A stretch of DNA of 11,720 nt from Gemmatimonadota bacterium (GTDB lineage Bacteria; Gemmatimonadota; Gemmatimonadetes; Gemmatimonadales; GWC2-71-9), in contig QHVD01000172.1 of assembly GCA_003222235.1 (NCBI GenBank), positions 1 through 11,720 of the forward strand, in the 5' to 3' direction. Each line of letters opens with the position of its first letter. Within the stretch, counting starts at the first letter, position 1. A program made the translations under genes and the position numbers. A model generated the notes under the pieces. The model was not told where the DNA came from. It did not search any database and saw only the letters and a program-made list of their open reading frames with translations. Of this stretch, positions 1-6,207 are shown piece after piece.

Positions 1-1
1 C

Positions 2-964
2 ATGAAGCGACCCGGCAATCCGTTCATCCTCCACGGCATGGTGGGTGGCGCCCTGGCGGGGCTGGTGGTTGCGATGTGGTTCCTAGTGGTGGATTCGATA
101 GCCGGCCGGCCGTTCCACACGCCGACCGTGCTGGCGAGCGCGCTGACTGGTCAGGAAACCGCGGCTGGGTCATTTCGCCTGGTCGCGGCGTACACGGTGG
201 TGCACTTCGCGGTCTTCGCCTGCCTCGGCGTCGCCGTGGCGGGGGTGATCACGGCGCTCCGGACGCCGCCACGGCTGCTCTTCGGCGTCCTCTTTGGCCT
301 CGGCGCGCAGGAGCTGGTCTTCTACGCAGGGCTGTCGCTGAGCGGCGCTTCCGGGGTCGCGCTGGTTCCGTGGCCGCATGTCATGGCGGCCAACGTGCTC
401 TCGGGATTCGTTCTCATGGCGTACCTGCACCGCGCGTCGCGGCTAGAGGGCCCGTTCGGATTCGGCGCCGTCACGGACCATCCGCTGCTCACCCGCGGCT
501 TGATCACTGGTCTCGTCGGGGCCGCGACCGTCGCAGTCTGGTTCTACGTGCTCGATGTCGTCACCGGCCACCCGCTCCGCACGCCGGCCGCCTTGGGATC
601 CGCCCTGCTCCTCGGGGCCTCGAACGTCGGTGAGATCCCGCTCAACCTCGGGGTTGTGGCGGCTTACACCGTCGTGCACCTCGCCGCGTTTGCCGCTGCC
701 GGCCTCGTGTTCGTGGCGATTGCGGAGCAGGTCGAGCGCGCTCCCGCCCTGCTGCTGCTTGTGGCCATGGCGGGGATCGTGCTGGAGGCGGTTGTGGTGA
801 CGGTCCTGGCGTTTGGGGCGCAGTGGGTGCTGGGCACGCTCGGCGTCTGGTCGGTGCTCGGAGCCAACCTGCTGGCGGTGTGCTCGATGGGCGCGCAGGT
901 GTGGGCGACGCATCCGCTGCTGCGGCGGCGGCTCCGCGACGAGCCGATCGAAGTGCGGATCTGA
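2..964 (+). CDS. Polytopic membrane protein with internal duplication, function unknown
   Basis: This is a 320-residue, very hydrophobic protein with about eight predicted membrane segments and no recognised catalytic motif. It is made of two similar halves, roughly residues 11-150 and 164-306. The first carries DSIAGRPFHTP (31-41) and VAAYTVVH (61-68). The second carries DVVTGHPLRTP (185-195) and VAAYTVVH (219-226). Each half therefore has a helix ending in Asp, a G-x-P-x-x-TP loop, and a helix with Tyr and His, which points to an ancient tandem duplication. The conserved Asp, Tyr and His could line a channel or bind a ligand or metal, but that is inference. The first codon is at the window edge, so an earlier start upstream is possible. 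Its TGA stop overlaps the region where the next gene may begin. Coding is supported by length, hydrophobic periodicity and the duplication. I do not recognise the family. Confidence 0.85.
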   Translation: MKRPGNPFILHGMVGGALAGLVVAMWFLVVDSIAGRPFHTPTVLASALTGQETAAGSFRLVAAYTVVHFAVFACLGVAVAGVITALRTPPRLLFGVLFGLGAQELVFYAGLSLSGASGVALVPWPHVMAANVLSGFVLMAYLHRASRLEGPFGFGAVTDHPLLTRGLITGLVGAATVAVWFYVLDVVTGHPLRTPAALGSALLLGASNVGEIPLNLGVVAAYTVVHLAAFAAAGLVFVAIAEQVERAPALLLLVAMAGIVLEAVVVTVLAFGAQWVLGTLGVWSVLGANLLAVCSMGAQVWATHPLLRRRLRDEPIEVRI

Positions 965-1416
965 ATCCCGACCGCGTCGGCCTGTGCCTCACCTGCCGCT
1001 GGATGCGGGTCGCCACGAGCCGGCGCGGATCAACCTTCTTCCGGTGCAGCCGCGCCGACGTGGACGCGCGATTCGCGCGTTACCCGCCGCTCCCGGTGCG
1101 GAGTTGTCCCGGCTACGAGCCAGCGATGCTCTTCGTCGTGCTGCTCCACTACACGAAGGAGCTCGCTGAGGTAGACGCGGTGCGCGCGGACCACGTCCGC
1201 CACCTCGAGGCCCACGCCGCCCGCGGGATCTTCCACGCCTGGGCGCGACGCGACCCGCCGACCGGCGGCGTCCTCGTCGCGGCGGCCCCGGATCGGGCGA
1301 CGCTCGAGGCGGTGGTCGCGCAGGACCCCTACGTTAAGGCGGGCGTCGCGCGCGCGGAGATCGTGGAGTTCGCCGCCGGCAACGTGCGCTACTTCCCGAA
1401 CACCCCGATGCCGTAG
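961..1416 (+). CDS. Small Cys-motif domain fused in frame to a YciI-like domain
   Basis: Two parts are read as one frame with no stop between them. The first part (about 961-1125) has CLTC, RRGSTFFRC, FARYPPLPV and a final CPGYEP. It has four Cys in all, like small stand-alone Cys-rich hypothetical proteins that may bind metal. The second part (ATG at 1126, 96 residues) begins LFVVLLHY and has H-x-x-HLEAH, a DPPTGG turn and a DPY segment, typical of the YciI/dimeric alpha-beta barrel family, whose members usually start exactly at this ATG. YciI-like proteins are small; their reactions are mostly unassigned. Third codon positions are almost all G or C across the first part, so it is coding. 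No ATG, GTG or TTG starts it cleanly. Options are CTG at 961 or 982, or GTG 901 or ATG 823, both inside the preceding gene. Translation of YciI alone from 1126 is also possible, although no good ribosome site precedes that ATG. Confidence 0.65.
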   Translation: MNPDRVGLCLTCRWMRVATSRRGSTFFRCSRADVDARFARYPPLPVRSCPGYEPAMLFVVLLHYTKELAEVDAVRADHVRHLEAHAARGIFHAWARRDPPTGGVLVAAAPDRATLEAVVAQDPYVKAGVARAEIVEFAAGNVRYFPNTPMP

Positions 1417-1479
1417 CAGCGGGCGGACGCGAGCCAGGACGCCGCGCAGCCTGCGCCGTGTGACGAATGACCAGGGGAG

Positions 1480-1519
1480 CGGAGGCGAAGGGGCGCTCCC
1501 TATTGCACATTCGCCTCCG
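1480..1519. other. Inverted repeat with 10-base arms
   Basis: Arms CGGAGGCGAA (1480-1489) and TTCGCCTCCG (1510-1519) are perfectly complementary around a 20-base loop. The element sits in the 156-base gap between the YciI-like gene and the HD-GYP-like gene. It has no T tract, so it is not a classical intrinsic terminator. It could be a processed or attenuating hairpin in the leader of the downstream gene, or a protein-binding site. I see nothing else in this gap. Confidence 0.4.
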
Positions 1520-1572
1520 GCTTCCCACTTTGGGGTCGCGCCCCAGTCAGACCATCCACGCCCCGAGGTCCC

Positions 1573-2499
1573 GTGGCCCGTCCCCGCCCGGTGGAGCGCA
1601 CCAAGCTGTTCGTGTTCCGCCATTTCGAGCAGATCTTCGTGCTCGTGCTCGTGCTCGGCCTGATATCGATTCACGCCTTCGTGGAGCAGAAGTTTGCGTT
1701 CCTGAGCTTTTACTATCTGCCGATGATCCTCGCCGGCTTCTATGGCGGCCGGCGTTTTGCGGTGCTGTCGGGGATGCTCGTCGTCGCCCTGGTGTTCTTC
1801 TACCAGTACGTGCAGGGTCTCGACATGCTGCCCGGATTCTACGGCGACGCGCTGCTGGCGCTGGTGCCGTGGGCCGGGTTCCTGATCCTCACGGGCTACG
1901 TGGTCGGCCGCCTCGTCGAGCAGCGGGAGTCGCGCCTCGTCGAAGTGAAGAACGCGTACCTGGCGACGCTCGAGCTCCTGACCTACCACATCGAGTCCAC
2001 TGAGCGGCACCAGCAGGGCCATTCGCATCGCGTGGCGGACGTGGCGGTCGCGATTGCGCAGGAGCTCGAGCTCCCGCAAGACGACATCGAGGACCTGCGG
2101 GTCGCGGCGCTGCTGCACGAAGTGGGTACGCGCGACCAGCGGCTGATACGCCTGCTCACGCGGTCGGCCTCCGACCCCTCGGTCGCCGCGGCGCGCGCCA
2201 TGCGCGGCGCGGCAGAGATCATCAGCCAGTACGGCCGGTACTACGAGATCGTCGGTGAGGACTGGGACGTCGACGCGCTGCCGCTGCGCCGGACGGTGAA
2301 GATCCTCGCGGTTGCGGATGCGTTCGAGACGTTGCAGATGGCCACGCCCGTGCGGGCGGCATTCCCGAAGTGGAGTGCGCTCGAGGAGGTAGAGGAAGGG
2401 GCGGGGAAGACCTTCGCACGGGACGTCGTGCGGGCGCTTCGCACCGCGGCGGGGCGGCCCGAGGCGGTCCACCTGATGCCGGAGCTGCGCGCGGTGTGA
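1573..2499 (+). CDS. Membrane-anchored degenerate HD-GYP-like protein
   Basis: This is a 308-residue protein starting at GTG. Four membrane segments (about 19-36, 41-58, 62-80 and 93-112) lead into a helical linker and then an HD-type domain from about residue 135 to the end. The domain follows the HD-GYP layout: GHSHRVADVA (149-158), AALLHEVG (178-185), AVADAFETL (246-254) and an ALEEVE-like segment near 269-274. HD-GYP proteins normally hydrolyse cyclic di-GMP. Here the metal-binding HD pair reads H182-E183. The HHE and GYP motifs, expected around 220-240, are missing and replaced by a stretch with RYYEIVGED. It is therefore more likely a sensor, a scaffold or an enzyme with altered chemistry than a standard phosphodiesterase. 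The N-terminal membrane region resembles the input regions of membrane sensor kinases. The gene stands alone, with a hairpin after its stop. Confidence 0.8.
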   Translation: MARPRPVERTKLFVFRHFEQIFVLVLVLGLISIHAFVEQKFAFLSFYYLPMILAGFYGGRRFAVLSGMLVVALVFFYQYVQGLDMLPGFYGDALLALVPWAGFLILTGYVVGRLVEQRESRLVEVKNAYLATLELLTYHIESTERHQQGHSHRVADVAVAIAQELELPQDDIEDLRVAALLHEVGTRDQRLIRLLTRSASDPSVAAARAMRGAAEIISQYGRYYEIVGEDWDVDALPLRRTVKILAVADAFETLQMATPVRAAFPKWSALEEVEEGAGKTFARDVVRALRTAAGRPEAVHLMPELRAV

Positions 2500-2527
2500 G
2501 CCGGCGGCCCTGCAACGCCCCGCCGGC
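2500..2527. terminator. Candidate bidirectional hairpin between convergent genes
   Basis: GCCGGCGG (2500-2507) pairs perfectly with CCGCCGGC (2520-2527) around a 12-base loop. It lies directly after the TGA at 2497-2499 and just before the stop of the opposing gene at 2530. The G+C-rich stem between converging genes suits a shared terminator, but no U tract follows, so it may act with Rho or only protect the 3' ends. Confidence 0.45.
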
Positions 2528-2538
2528 GTCTAGACGCC
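2525..2538. repeat. Perfect 14-base palindrome GGCGTCT/AGACGCC at a stop codon
   Basis: The two 7-base arms are exactly self-complementary about the 2531/2532 junction. On the minus strand the sequence supplies the TAG stop of the small membrane protein, followed by ACG. The same TAGACG hexamer forms the stop-codon context of the 85-residue gene at 6205, which suggests a recurring element rather than chance, though two cases are few. Confidence 0.5.
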
Positions 2539-2790
2539 CGGCCTGTTCCTGCGGCCGCTCGCCACTCCGGCTCCAACGCCCACGCCGAACGCCACCGCAG
2601 TCGCCACCGTGACGACGGGCAGCAGGGCGACCGGAAGGACGACCGCCGTGGCGGCGACGCCGGCGACGAGGGGCGCCGCGGGCTTTTGAACGGCGTCCAC
2701 GAAGCGCAACCGCCGGCGCACGAAGCTCCGCGCCGACGTGAACCCACCGGCCAGCGCAGCGACCCCCAGCAATAGACCCAGTCCGATCAT
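2530..2790 (-). CDS. Small two-helix membrane protein, unknown function
   Basis: This is an 86-residue protein read leftward from an ATG at 2790. It has a hydrophobic N-terminal helix (about residues 2-17), a short basic loop with VRRRLRFVDAV (24-34), then a long hydrophobic region (about 41-78) rich in Ala, Val and Gly that could form one or two further passes, and a basic tail. The positive charges between the membrane segments and the absence of any stop over this compositionally typical stretch support a real gene. No catalytic motif is visible and I cannot name a family. It converges on the HD-GYP-like gene and diverges from the peptidase cluster, so the 65 bases upstream must carry leftward promoter information. 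Its TAG stop lies within the 14-base palindrome at 2525-2538. Confidence 0.7.
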   Translation of the reverse strand: MIGLGLLLGVAALAGGFTSARSFVRRRLRFVDAVQKPAAPLVAGVAATAVVLPVALLPVVTVATAVAFGVGVGAGVASGRRNRPGV

Positions 2791-2855
2791 TCGCGTCTCC
2801 TGTCGCGTTTCCTACGCAACTTGCGGGCGCCCGGTTTCCCTCGCAAATCTTCGTC

Positions 2856-2951
2856 ATGACCGCTTCCGCGCGCACCGTGCGAGTCGCCGCCGTGATCCGC
2901 GGCGGCAGCGCCATCATCTTCGAGTTCCGGCTCAAGCGAGAGGGCCGGTGA
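2856..2951 (+). CDS. Possible 31-residue small protein upstream of the M16 pair
   Basis: An ATG at 2856 opens a 31-codon frame ending in TGA at 2949-2951. Nearly every third base is G or C, as in the neighbouring genes and unlike the other frames here. The product has a basic N-terminus, a short hydrophobic segment with RVAAVIRGG, and a charged tail with FRLKREGR. The TGA overlaps the GTG start of the M16 gene (GTGA), so translation of the two could be coupled. No good ribosome site precedes the ATG. The segment faintly recalls the first strand of Nudix hydrolases, so a decayed gene remnant is another reading. I do not recognise it. Confidence 0.35.
   Translation: MTASARTVRVAAVIRGGSAIIFEFRLKREGR
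2938..2944 (+). promoter_or_regulatory. Ribosome binding site supporting the GTG start at 2948
   Basis: The purine run GAGAGGG ends three bases before GTG 2948; its GAGAG core is five bases away. This start gives a compact signal peptide. Longer upstream readings in the same frame have the Arg-rich composition of out-of-frame sequence. Confidence 0.5.
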
Positions 2952-4318
2952 CGTTTCGCATCCCGCCCTTCGCGGCGCTGCTCGGATTGCTGTCCGCCAG
3001 TCCGGCCGTCCGGCTGTCCGCCCAGTCTCTCCGCGTTCCGTTCGAGACCTTCACGCTCCCGAACGGGCTCCAGGTGATCGTGCATGAGGACCACTCCGTG
3101 CCGCTCGTGGCGGTTAATATCTGGTACCACGTCGGCTCGTCCGACGAGCAGCCGGGGCGCACGGGCTTCGCCCACCTGTTCGAGCACATCATGTTCATGG
3201 GGTCGCAGCACGTCCCGACCGGCGACTTCGACAAGCTGCTCGAGGCGGCCGGGGCGGACAACAACGGCTCCACGACCGAAGATCGCACCAACTATTACGA
3301 GGACGGACCGAGCAATGCGCTGCCGCTGATGCTGTGGCTCGACTCCGACCGCATGGGCTTCCTGCTTCCCGAGATGACCGCGGACAAGGTGGACCTGCAG
3401 CGCGGCGTCGTGCAAAACGAGCGGCGCCAGAGCTACGAGAACCGGCCGTACGGGCTCGCCGAGGAGAACATCCTGCGGCGCCTGTATCCGCCGGAGCACC
3501 CCTACAACTGGCCCGTCATCGGTTCCATGACCGATCTCCAGGCGGCGACGCTCGAAGACGTGCGCCGTTTCTTCGGCACCTACTACACGCCCAACAACGC
3601 GACGCTCGTGGTCGCCGGCGACATCGCGCCACGCGAGGCGCGCCGGATCGCGGAGCGCTACTTCGGGGACATTCCTCGAGGACCCGCCGTGCATCGCCGG
3701 GCGGCCTGGCCGGTTCAACTCGGGTCCGACGTCTATGCGACGCTCGAAGACCGGGTCCAGCTGCCGCGCGTCTACGACGCCTGGCACACCGTGCGGGCGT
3801 TCGCGGACGGCGACGCCACGCTCGACGTGCTCGCCAACGTGCTGTCCGCCGGCAAGTCCTCGCGGCTCTACAAGCGCCTCGTGTACGAGCTCCAGATCGC
3901 CACGGACGTCGTGGCGTTCCAGGACGGCGGGCGCATCGACGGGAAGTTCGAGCTGTTCGCCACAGCGCGGCCGGGGCACGATCTGAACGAGCTGCAGCGG
4001 GTGATCGACGACGAGCTGAAGCGGCTCGCCGAGCTGGGCCCGACCGCCCGTGAGGTGGAGCGCGCCCAGAACACGTTCGAAGCGGAGTTCCTGGCGCGGA
4101 TCGAGCGCGTCGGCGGCTTCGGCGGCAAGGCGGACCAGCTCAACTTCTACAACTACTTCGTCGGCACCCCGGACTATTTCCAGAAGGACCTCGATCGCTA
4201 TCGCCGCGTGACGCCCGCCGACGTGCAGCAGGCGGTGCGGCGCCACCTCACCGAGGCTCATCGGGTGGTGCTCAGCGTGGTGCCGCAAGGGAAGCCGGAA
4301 TTGGCGGCGACGCCATGA
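2948..4318 (+). CDS. M16 zinc metallopeptidase, catalytic subunit (secreted)
   Basis: This is a 456-residue M16B-type (pitrilysin/insulinase superfamily) peptidase. From GTG 2948 there is a short signal peptide with a hydrophobic core (7-15) and a likely cut after L-S-A (23-25). The N-terminal lobe begins with FTLPNGLQVIV. The zinc and catalytic motif is HLFEH (H76, E79, H80), with the distal zinc Glu at E158 in QNERR, so this lobe should be active. The second lobe (about 226-456) has the family fold but lacks the conserved Arg/Tyr substrate-binding pair: the equivalent positions are V312 and T319. Known M16B heterodimers, such as mitochondrial processing peptidase, split these functions between two chains, and the next gene supplies the missing pair. 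The role is probably degradation or processing of peptides outside the cytoplasm. It overlaps the next gene by four bases (ATGA). An octamer repeat lies within its signal-peptide codons. Confidence 0.93.
   Translation: MTFRIPPFAALLGLLSASPAVRLSAQSLRVPFETFTLPNGLQVIVHEDHSVPLVAVNIWYHVGSSDEQPGRTGFAHLFEHIMFMGSQHVPTGDFDKLLEAAGADNNGSTTEDRTNYYEDGPSNALPLMLWLDSDRMGFLLPEMTADKVDLQRGVVQNERRQSYENRPYGLAEENILRRLYPPEHPYNWPVIGSMTDLQAATLEDVRRFFGTYYTPNNATLVVAGDIAPREARRIAERYFGDIPRGPAVHRRAAWPVQLGSDVYATLEDRVQLPRVYDAWHTVRAFADGDATLDVLANVLSAGKSSRLYKRLVYELQIATDVVAFQDGGRIDGKFELFATARPGHDLNELQRVIDDELKRLAELGPTAREVERAQNTFEAEFLARIERVGGFGGKADQLNFYNYFVGTPDYFQKDLDRYRRVTPADVQQAVRRHLTEAHRVVLSVVPQGKPELAATP
2991..3022 (+). repeat. 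Tandem octamer array, 4 units of NGTCCGCC
   Basis: Four consecutive 8-base units, TGTCCGCC, AGTCCGGC, CGTCCGGC and TGTCCGCC, fill the end of the signal-peptide coding region. They encode LSASPAVRLSA just before the presumed cleavage site. The same unit recurs at 4334-4437 and, inverted, at 7170-7201. Confidence 0.85.
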
Positions 4319-5835
4319 GGGCGCCTCGCACTCCGTCCGCCCGTCTCCCCGTCCGCCAGTCCGCCTGTTTTGCAGTCCGCCTGTCCGTCGCAGTAGCGGC
4401 ATTCCTGTCCGCCGGTCCGCCGGTCCGGCTGTCCGCCCAAGTTGATCGCGCCAAGCCTCCCGCGCTCCCCCCACCCCCGGCGCTCAAACTCCCCGCGCTG
4501 CAGGCGGCCACGCTTGCGAACGGCCTGGAGCTTCAGGTGGTGGAAATGCACAAGGTCCCCGTCGTGGACCTGGAGGTCGTGCTGGACGCGGGGGCGGTAA
4601 GGGATCCGGCGGACCTGCCGGGACTCGCGACGTTCACCGCCACGATGCTGCAGCAGGGCGCCGGTCGGCGCGGTGCGCTGGAGATCGCGGACGAGGTGGC
4701 GCTCCTGGGCGCACAGCTCGGCACCGGTGCGAGCCTGGACGTCGCGACCGTGTCCCTCCACGTCCCGAAGCGCCGGCTCGAGCCGGCGCTCGACCTCCTG
4801 GCGGACGTGCTGCTGCGGCCGACGTTCCCCGACTCCGAGGTCACGCGGCAGCGCGAGCTGAGGCGCGCGCAGATCGTCCAGCAGGCCGACAACCCCGCCG
4901 CGATCGCGAGCATCGCGTTCCCGGCGATCGTGTATGGGGGGATGCATCCGTACGGGCGGCCCCTCAACGGAACGGAGGCCTCCACGGGCGCCCTCATGCG
5001 CGATCGGGTAGCCGCGGTCTACCGCACGTACTACCGGCCCAACGTCGCGCGCGTCCTCGTGGTGGGGGACGTCACGCTCGCCGAAGTACGCACGCTCGTG
5101 GCGGAGCGGTTCGGGGCGTGGGAGGGCGGGGAGGGCGGGGGGGGCGGGGGGGGCGGCGACGTGGCCACCGAGCTGCGGGCGGCGCCACCGCCGCCGTCAG
5201 CGCGTGCGGTGTATCTGATCGATAAGCCGGGGGCGGCGCAGTCGGTGATCAGGATCGGGCACGTCGGCATCGCCCGCTCGAGCACCGACTATTTCGCCCT
5301 CCAGGTGCTAAACACGATTCTGGGCGGCGCGTTCACCTCGCGCTTGAACCAGAACCTGCGCGAGACGCATGGCTACACCTACGGTGCGTTCTCCCAGTTC
5401 GCGGCGGGGCGGATGGCCGGTCCCTTCGTCGCAAGCGCCTCGGTCGTGACCGCCAAGACGGACAGCTCCCTGCTCGAATTCCTCAAGGAGCTGCGGCGCA
5501 TCCGCGACGAGGCGGTGCCCGAGGACGAGCTCGCGAAGGCGAAGGCGTACATCACGCTCGGGCTCCCGGGCGACTTCGAGACCACCGCCGGCGCCGCTTC
5601 CCGGTTCCGAGAGCTGCTCGTGTACGGGCTGCCGAGCGACTACTTCGAGCACTACGCCGAGCGCATCAACGCCGTAACCGCGGCCGACGTGCAGCGGGTC
5701 GCCCGGCAGTACATCGACCCCGAGCATTTCGACATCGTGGTGGTGGGGGACAAGGCTCAAATCGAGGCGGGCATTCGGGCCCTGGGAGAGGGATCGGTCC
5801 TCTACAGGGATATGTGGGGGCAGGAGCTGAAGTGA
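4315..5835 (+). CDS. M16 peptidase-like non-catalytic partner subunit (secreted)
   Basis: This is a 506-residue M16B-family protein whose ATG overlaps the stop of the catalytic subunit (ATGA), which indicates translational coupling. The signal peptide is long (about 42 residues, ending LSAQ) and is largely encoded by an octamer repeat. A Pro-rich linker (48-56) precedes the first lobe. Where HxxEH should be, the sequence is GLATFTATM (103-111), so the three key residues are T106, A109 and T110 and no zinc site remains. The second lobe keeps the R/Y pair in NLRETHGYTYGA (R349, Y356), which binds substrate in this family. The two lobes are joined by a Gly-rich linker (271-281) next to a Pro run (291-294). 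Family knowledge and the complementary losses indicate an obligate heterodimer with the preceding gene product. An independent, inactive role is less likely. Confidence 0.92.
   Translation: MRAPRTPSARLPVRQSACFAVRLSVAVAAFLSAGPPVRLSAQVDRAKPPALPPPPALKLPALQAATLANGLELQVVEMHKVPVVDLEVVLDAGAVRDPADLPGLATFTATMLQQGAGRRGALEIADEVALLGAQLGTGASLDVATVSLHVPKRRLEPALDLLADVLLRPTFPDSEVTRQRELRRAQIVQQADNPAAIASIAFPAIVYGGMHPYGRPLNGTEASTGALMRDRVAAVYRTYYRPNVARVLVVGDVTLAEVRTLVAERFGAWEGGEGGGGGGGGDVATELRAAPPPPSARAVYLIDKPGAAQSVIRIGHVGIARSSTDYFALQVLNTILGGAFTSRLNQNLRETHGYTYGAFSQFAAGRMAGPFVASASVVTAKTDSSLLEFLKELRRIRDEAVPEDELAKAKAYITLGLPGDFETTAGAASRFRELLVYGLPSDYFEHYAERINAVTAADVQRVARQYIDPEHFDIVVVGDKAQIEAGIRALGEGSVLYRDMWGQELK
4334..4437 (+). 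repeat. Tandem octamer array, 13 unit positions of NGTCCGCC
   Basis: The array covers 104 bases, exactly 13 octamers. Clear units are at 4334, 4350, 4358, 4374, 4406, 4414 and 4430. Units at 4342, 4366, 4382 and 4422 have diverged. A 16-base interruption (4390-4405) keeps the 8-base phase. The array encodes most of the signal peptide of the M16 partner subunit, including VRQSAC, VRLSVA and GPPVRLSA. Confidence 0.88.
5120..5157 (+). repeat. G-run tract encoding a polyglycine linker, potential G-quadruplex
   Basis: Runs of three to eight G separated mostly by a single C or A give at least four G tracts of three or more on the coding strand. The tract encodes the Gly-rich segment (residues 271-281) between the two lobes of the M16 partner subunit. 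It could fold as a G-quadruplex in the mRNA, and its length is likely to vary by slippage. In this frame, length changes not divisible by three would break the gene. Confidence 0.6.
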
Positions 5836-5902
5836 TTTCGACGCGCGGTGCTCGCACGGGCCACGTCTCTCGCGTCCGGCCCCCGGCCCGTTGCGGCCGA
5901 GC

Positions 5903-5924
5903 GGCGAAACGAGAAGATTTCGCC
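5903..5924. other. Hairpin with 7-base arms before the 85-residue gene
   Basis: GGCGAAA (5903-5909) and TTTCGCC (5918-5924) are perfectly complementary around an 8-base loop. It lies in the 114-base gap between the M16 partner gene and the 85-residue gene. C residues rather than T follow it, so a classical terminator is doubtful; an mRNA-end or leader structure is possible. Confidence 0.35.
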
Positions 5925-5940
5925 CCCCGACCCGCCAAGT

Positions 5941-5947
5941 AGGGGAG
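5941..5947 (+). promoter_or_regulatory. Ribosome binding site supporting ATG 5950
   Basis: AGGGGAG lies just before ATG 5950, with its AGGGG core four bases away. This favours ATG 5950 over a start at 5848 in the same frame. That upstream stretch would add a Pro/Arg-rich segment unlike the rest of the protein. Confidence 0.5.
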
Positions 5948-5949
5948 TC

Positions 5950-6207
5950 ATGGATCTAGCGGTCAGCGGCGAGCAGTACGACGCCGTCCGAGGCGCCCGG
6001 CACCTTCCCGACGTCTTGAAGAGGGTGCTGGACAGCGCCGCCCGCTCGGGCGACGGCTATGTCCTGCATCTCACGTACGAAGAGGCCACGGCGCTGAACG
6101 AGTTGTGCGCCTGGCACGTGCACACCGACGCGGGCGGCGTCGTGACACCCGAAACGCGGGTGTTCGACGACCTGGTCAAGGCGATCCTCACGCACCCTGA
6201 CTACTAG
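5950..6207 (+). CDS. Small soluble hypothetical protein, 85 residues
   Basis: This is an 85-residue acidic protein with no signal peptide or membrane segment. It begins MDLAVSGEQYDAV and shows two likely helices (about 18-30 and 44-57), a hydrophobic strand with YVLHLTYEEA (37-46), and a segment with CAWHV (52-56). It ends with a helix FDDLVKAIL (71-79) and HPDY. The alternation of helices and strand, and the good ribosome site, argue for a real gene. It is a cytosolic-looking protein placed between secreted peptidases in the same orientation. It may be co-transcribed with them, but the 114-base gap and hairpin upstream make separate expression possible. I do not recognise the family and assign no function. 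The TAG stop is the first codon-sized part of the period-8 repeat that follows. Confidence 0.75.
   Translation: MDLAVSGEQYDAVRGARHLPDVLKRVLDSAARSGDGYVLHLTYEEATALNELCAWHVHTDAGGVVTPETRVFDDLVKAILTHPDY

Noticed and set aside
1030..2472. A 480-codon minus-strand frame opposite the YciI and HD-GYP-like genes
   Set aside because: It runs across two separate + strand genes and the gap between them, which no real antisense gene would be expected to do. Composition is shadow-like.
2738..2947. An upstream ATG start for the M16 catalytic subunit
   Set aside because: It would overlap the opposing small membrane gene, add a long Arg-rich segment before the signal peptide and ignore the GAGAGGG ribosome site before GTG 2948.
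4334..4437. Octamer array considered as a CRISPR array
   Set aside because: Units are 8 bases with no spacers, lie inside a coding region, and no cas gene is present.
2222..4474. A very long open frame on the minus strand (750 codons), opposite the M16 genes
   Set aside because: It is a shadow of high-GC coding DNA. The + strand frames carry intact catalytic motifs and signal peptides, while the minus product is rich in Arg, Gly and His, contains octamer-derived RRTGG repeats and has no domain.
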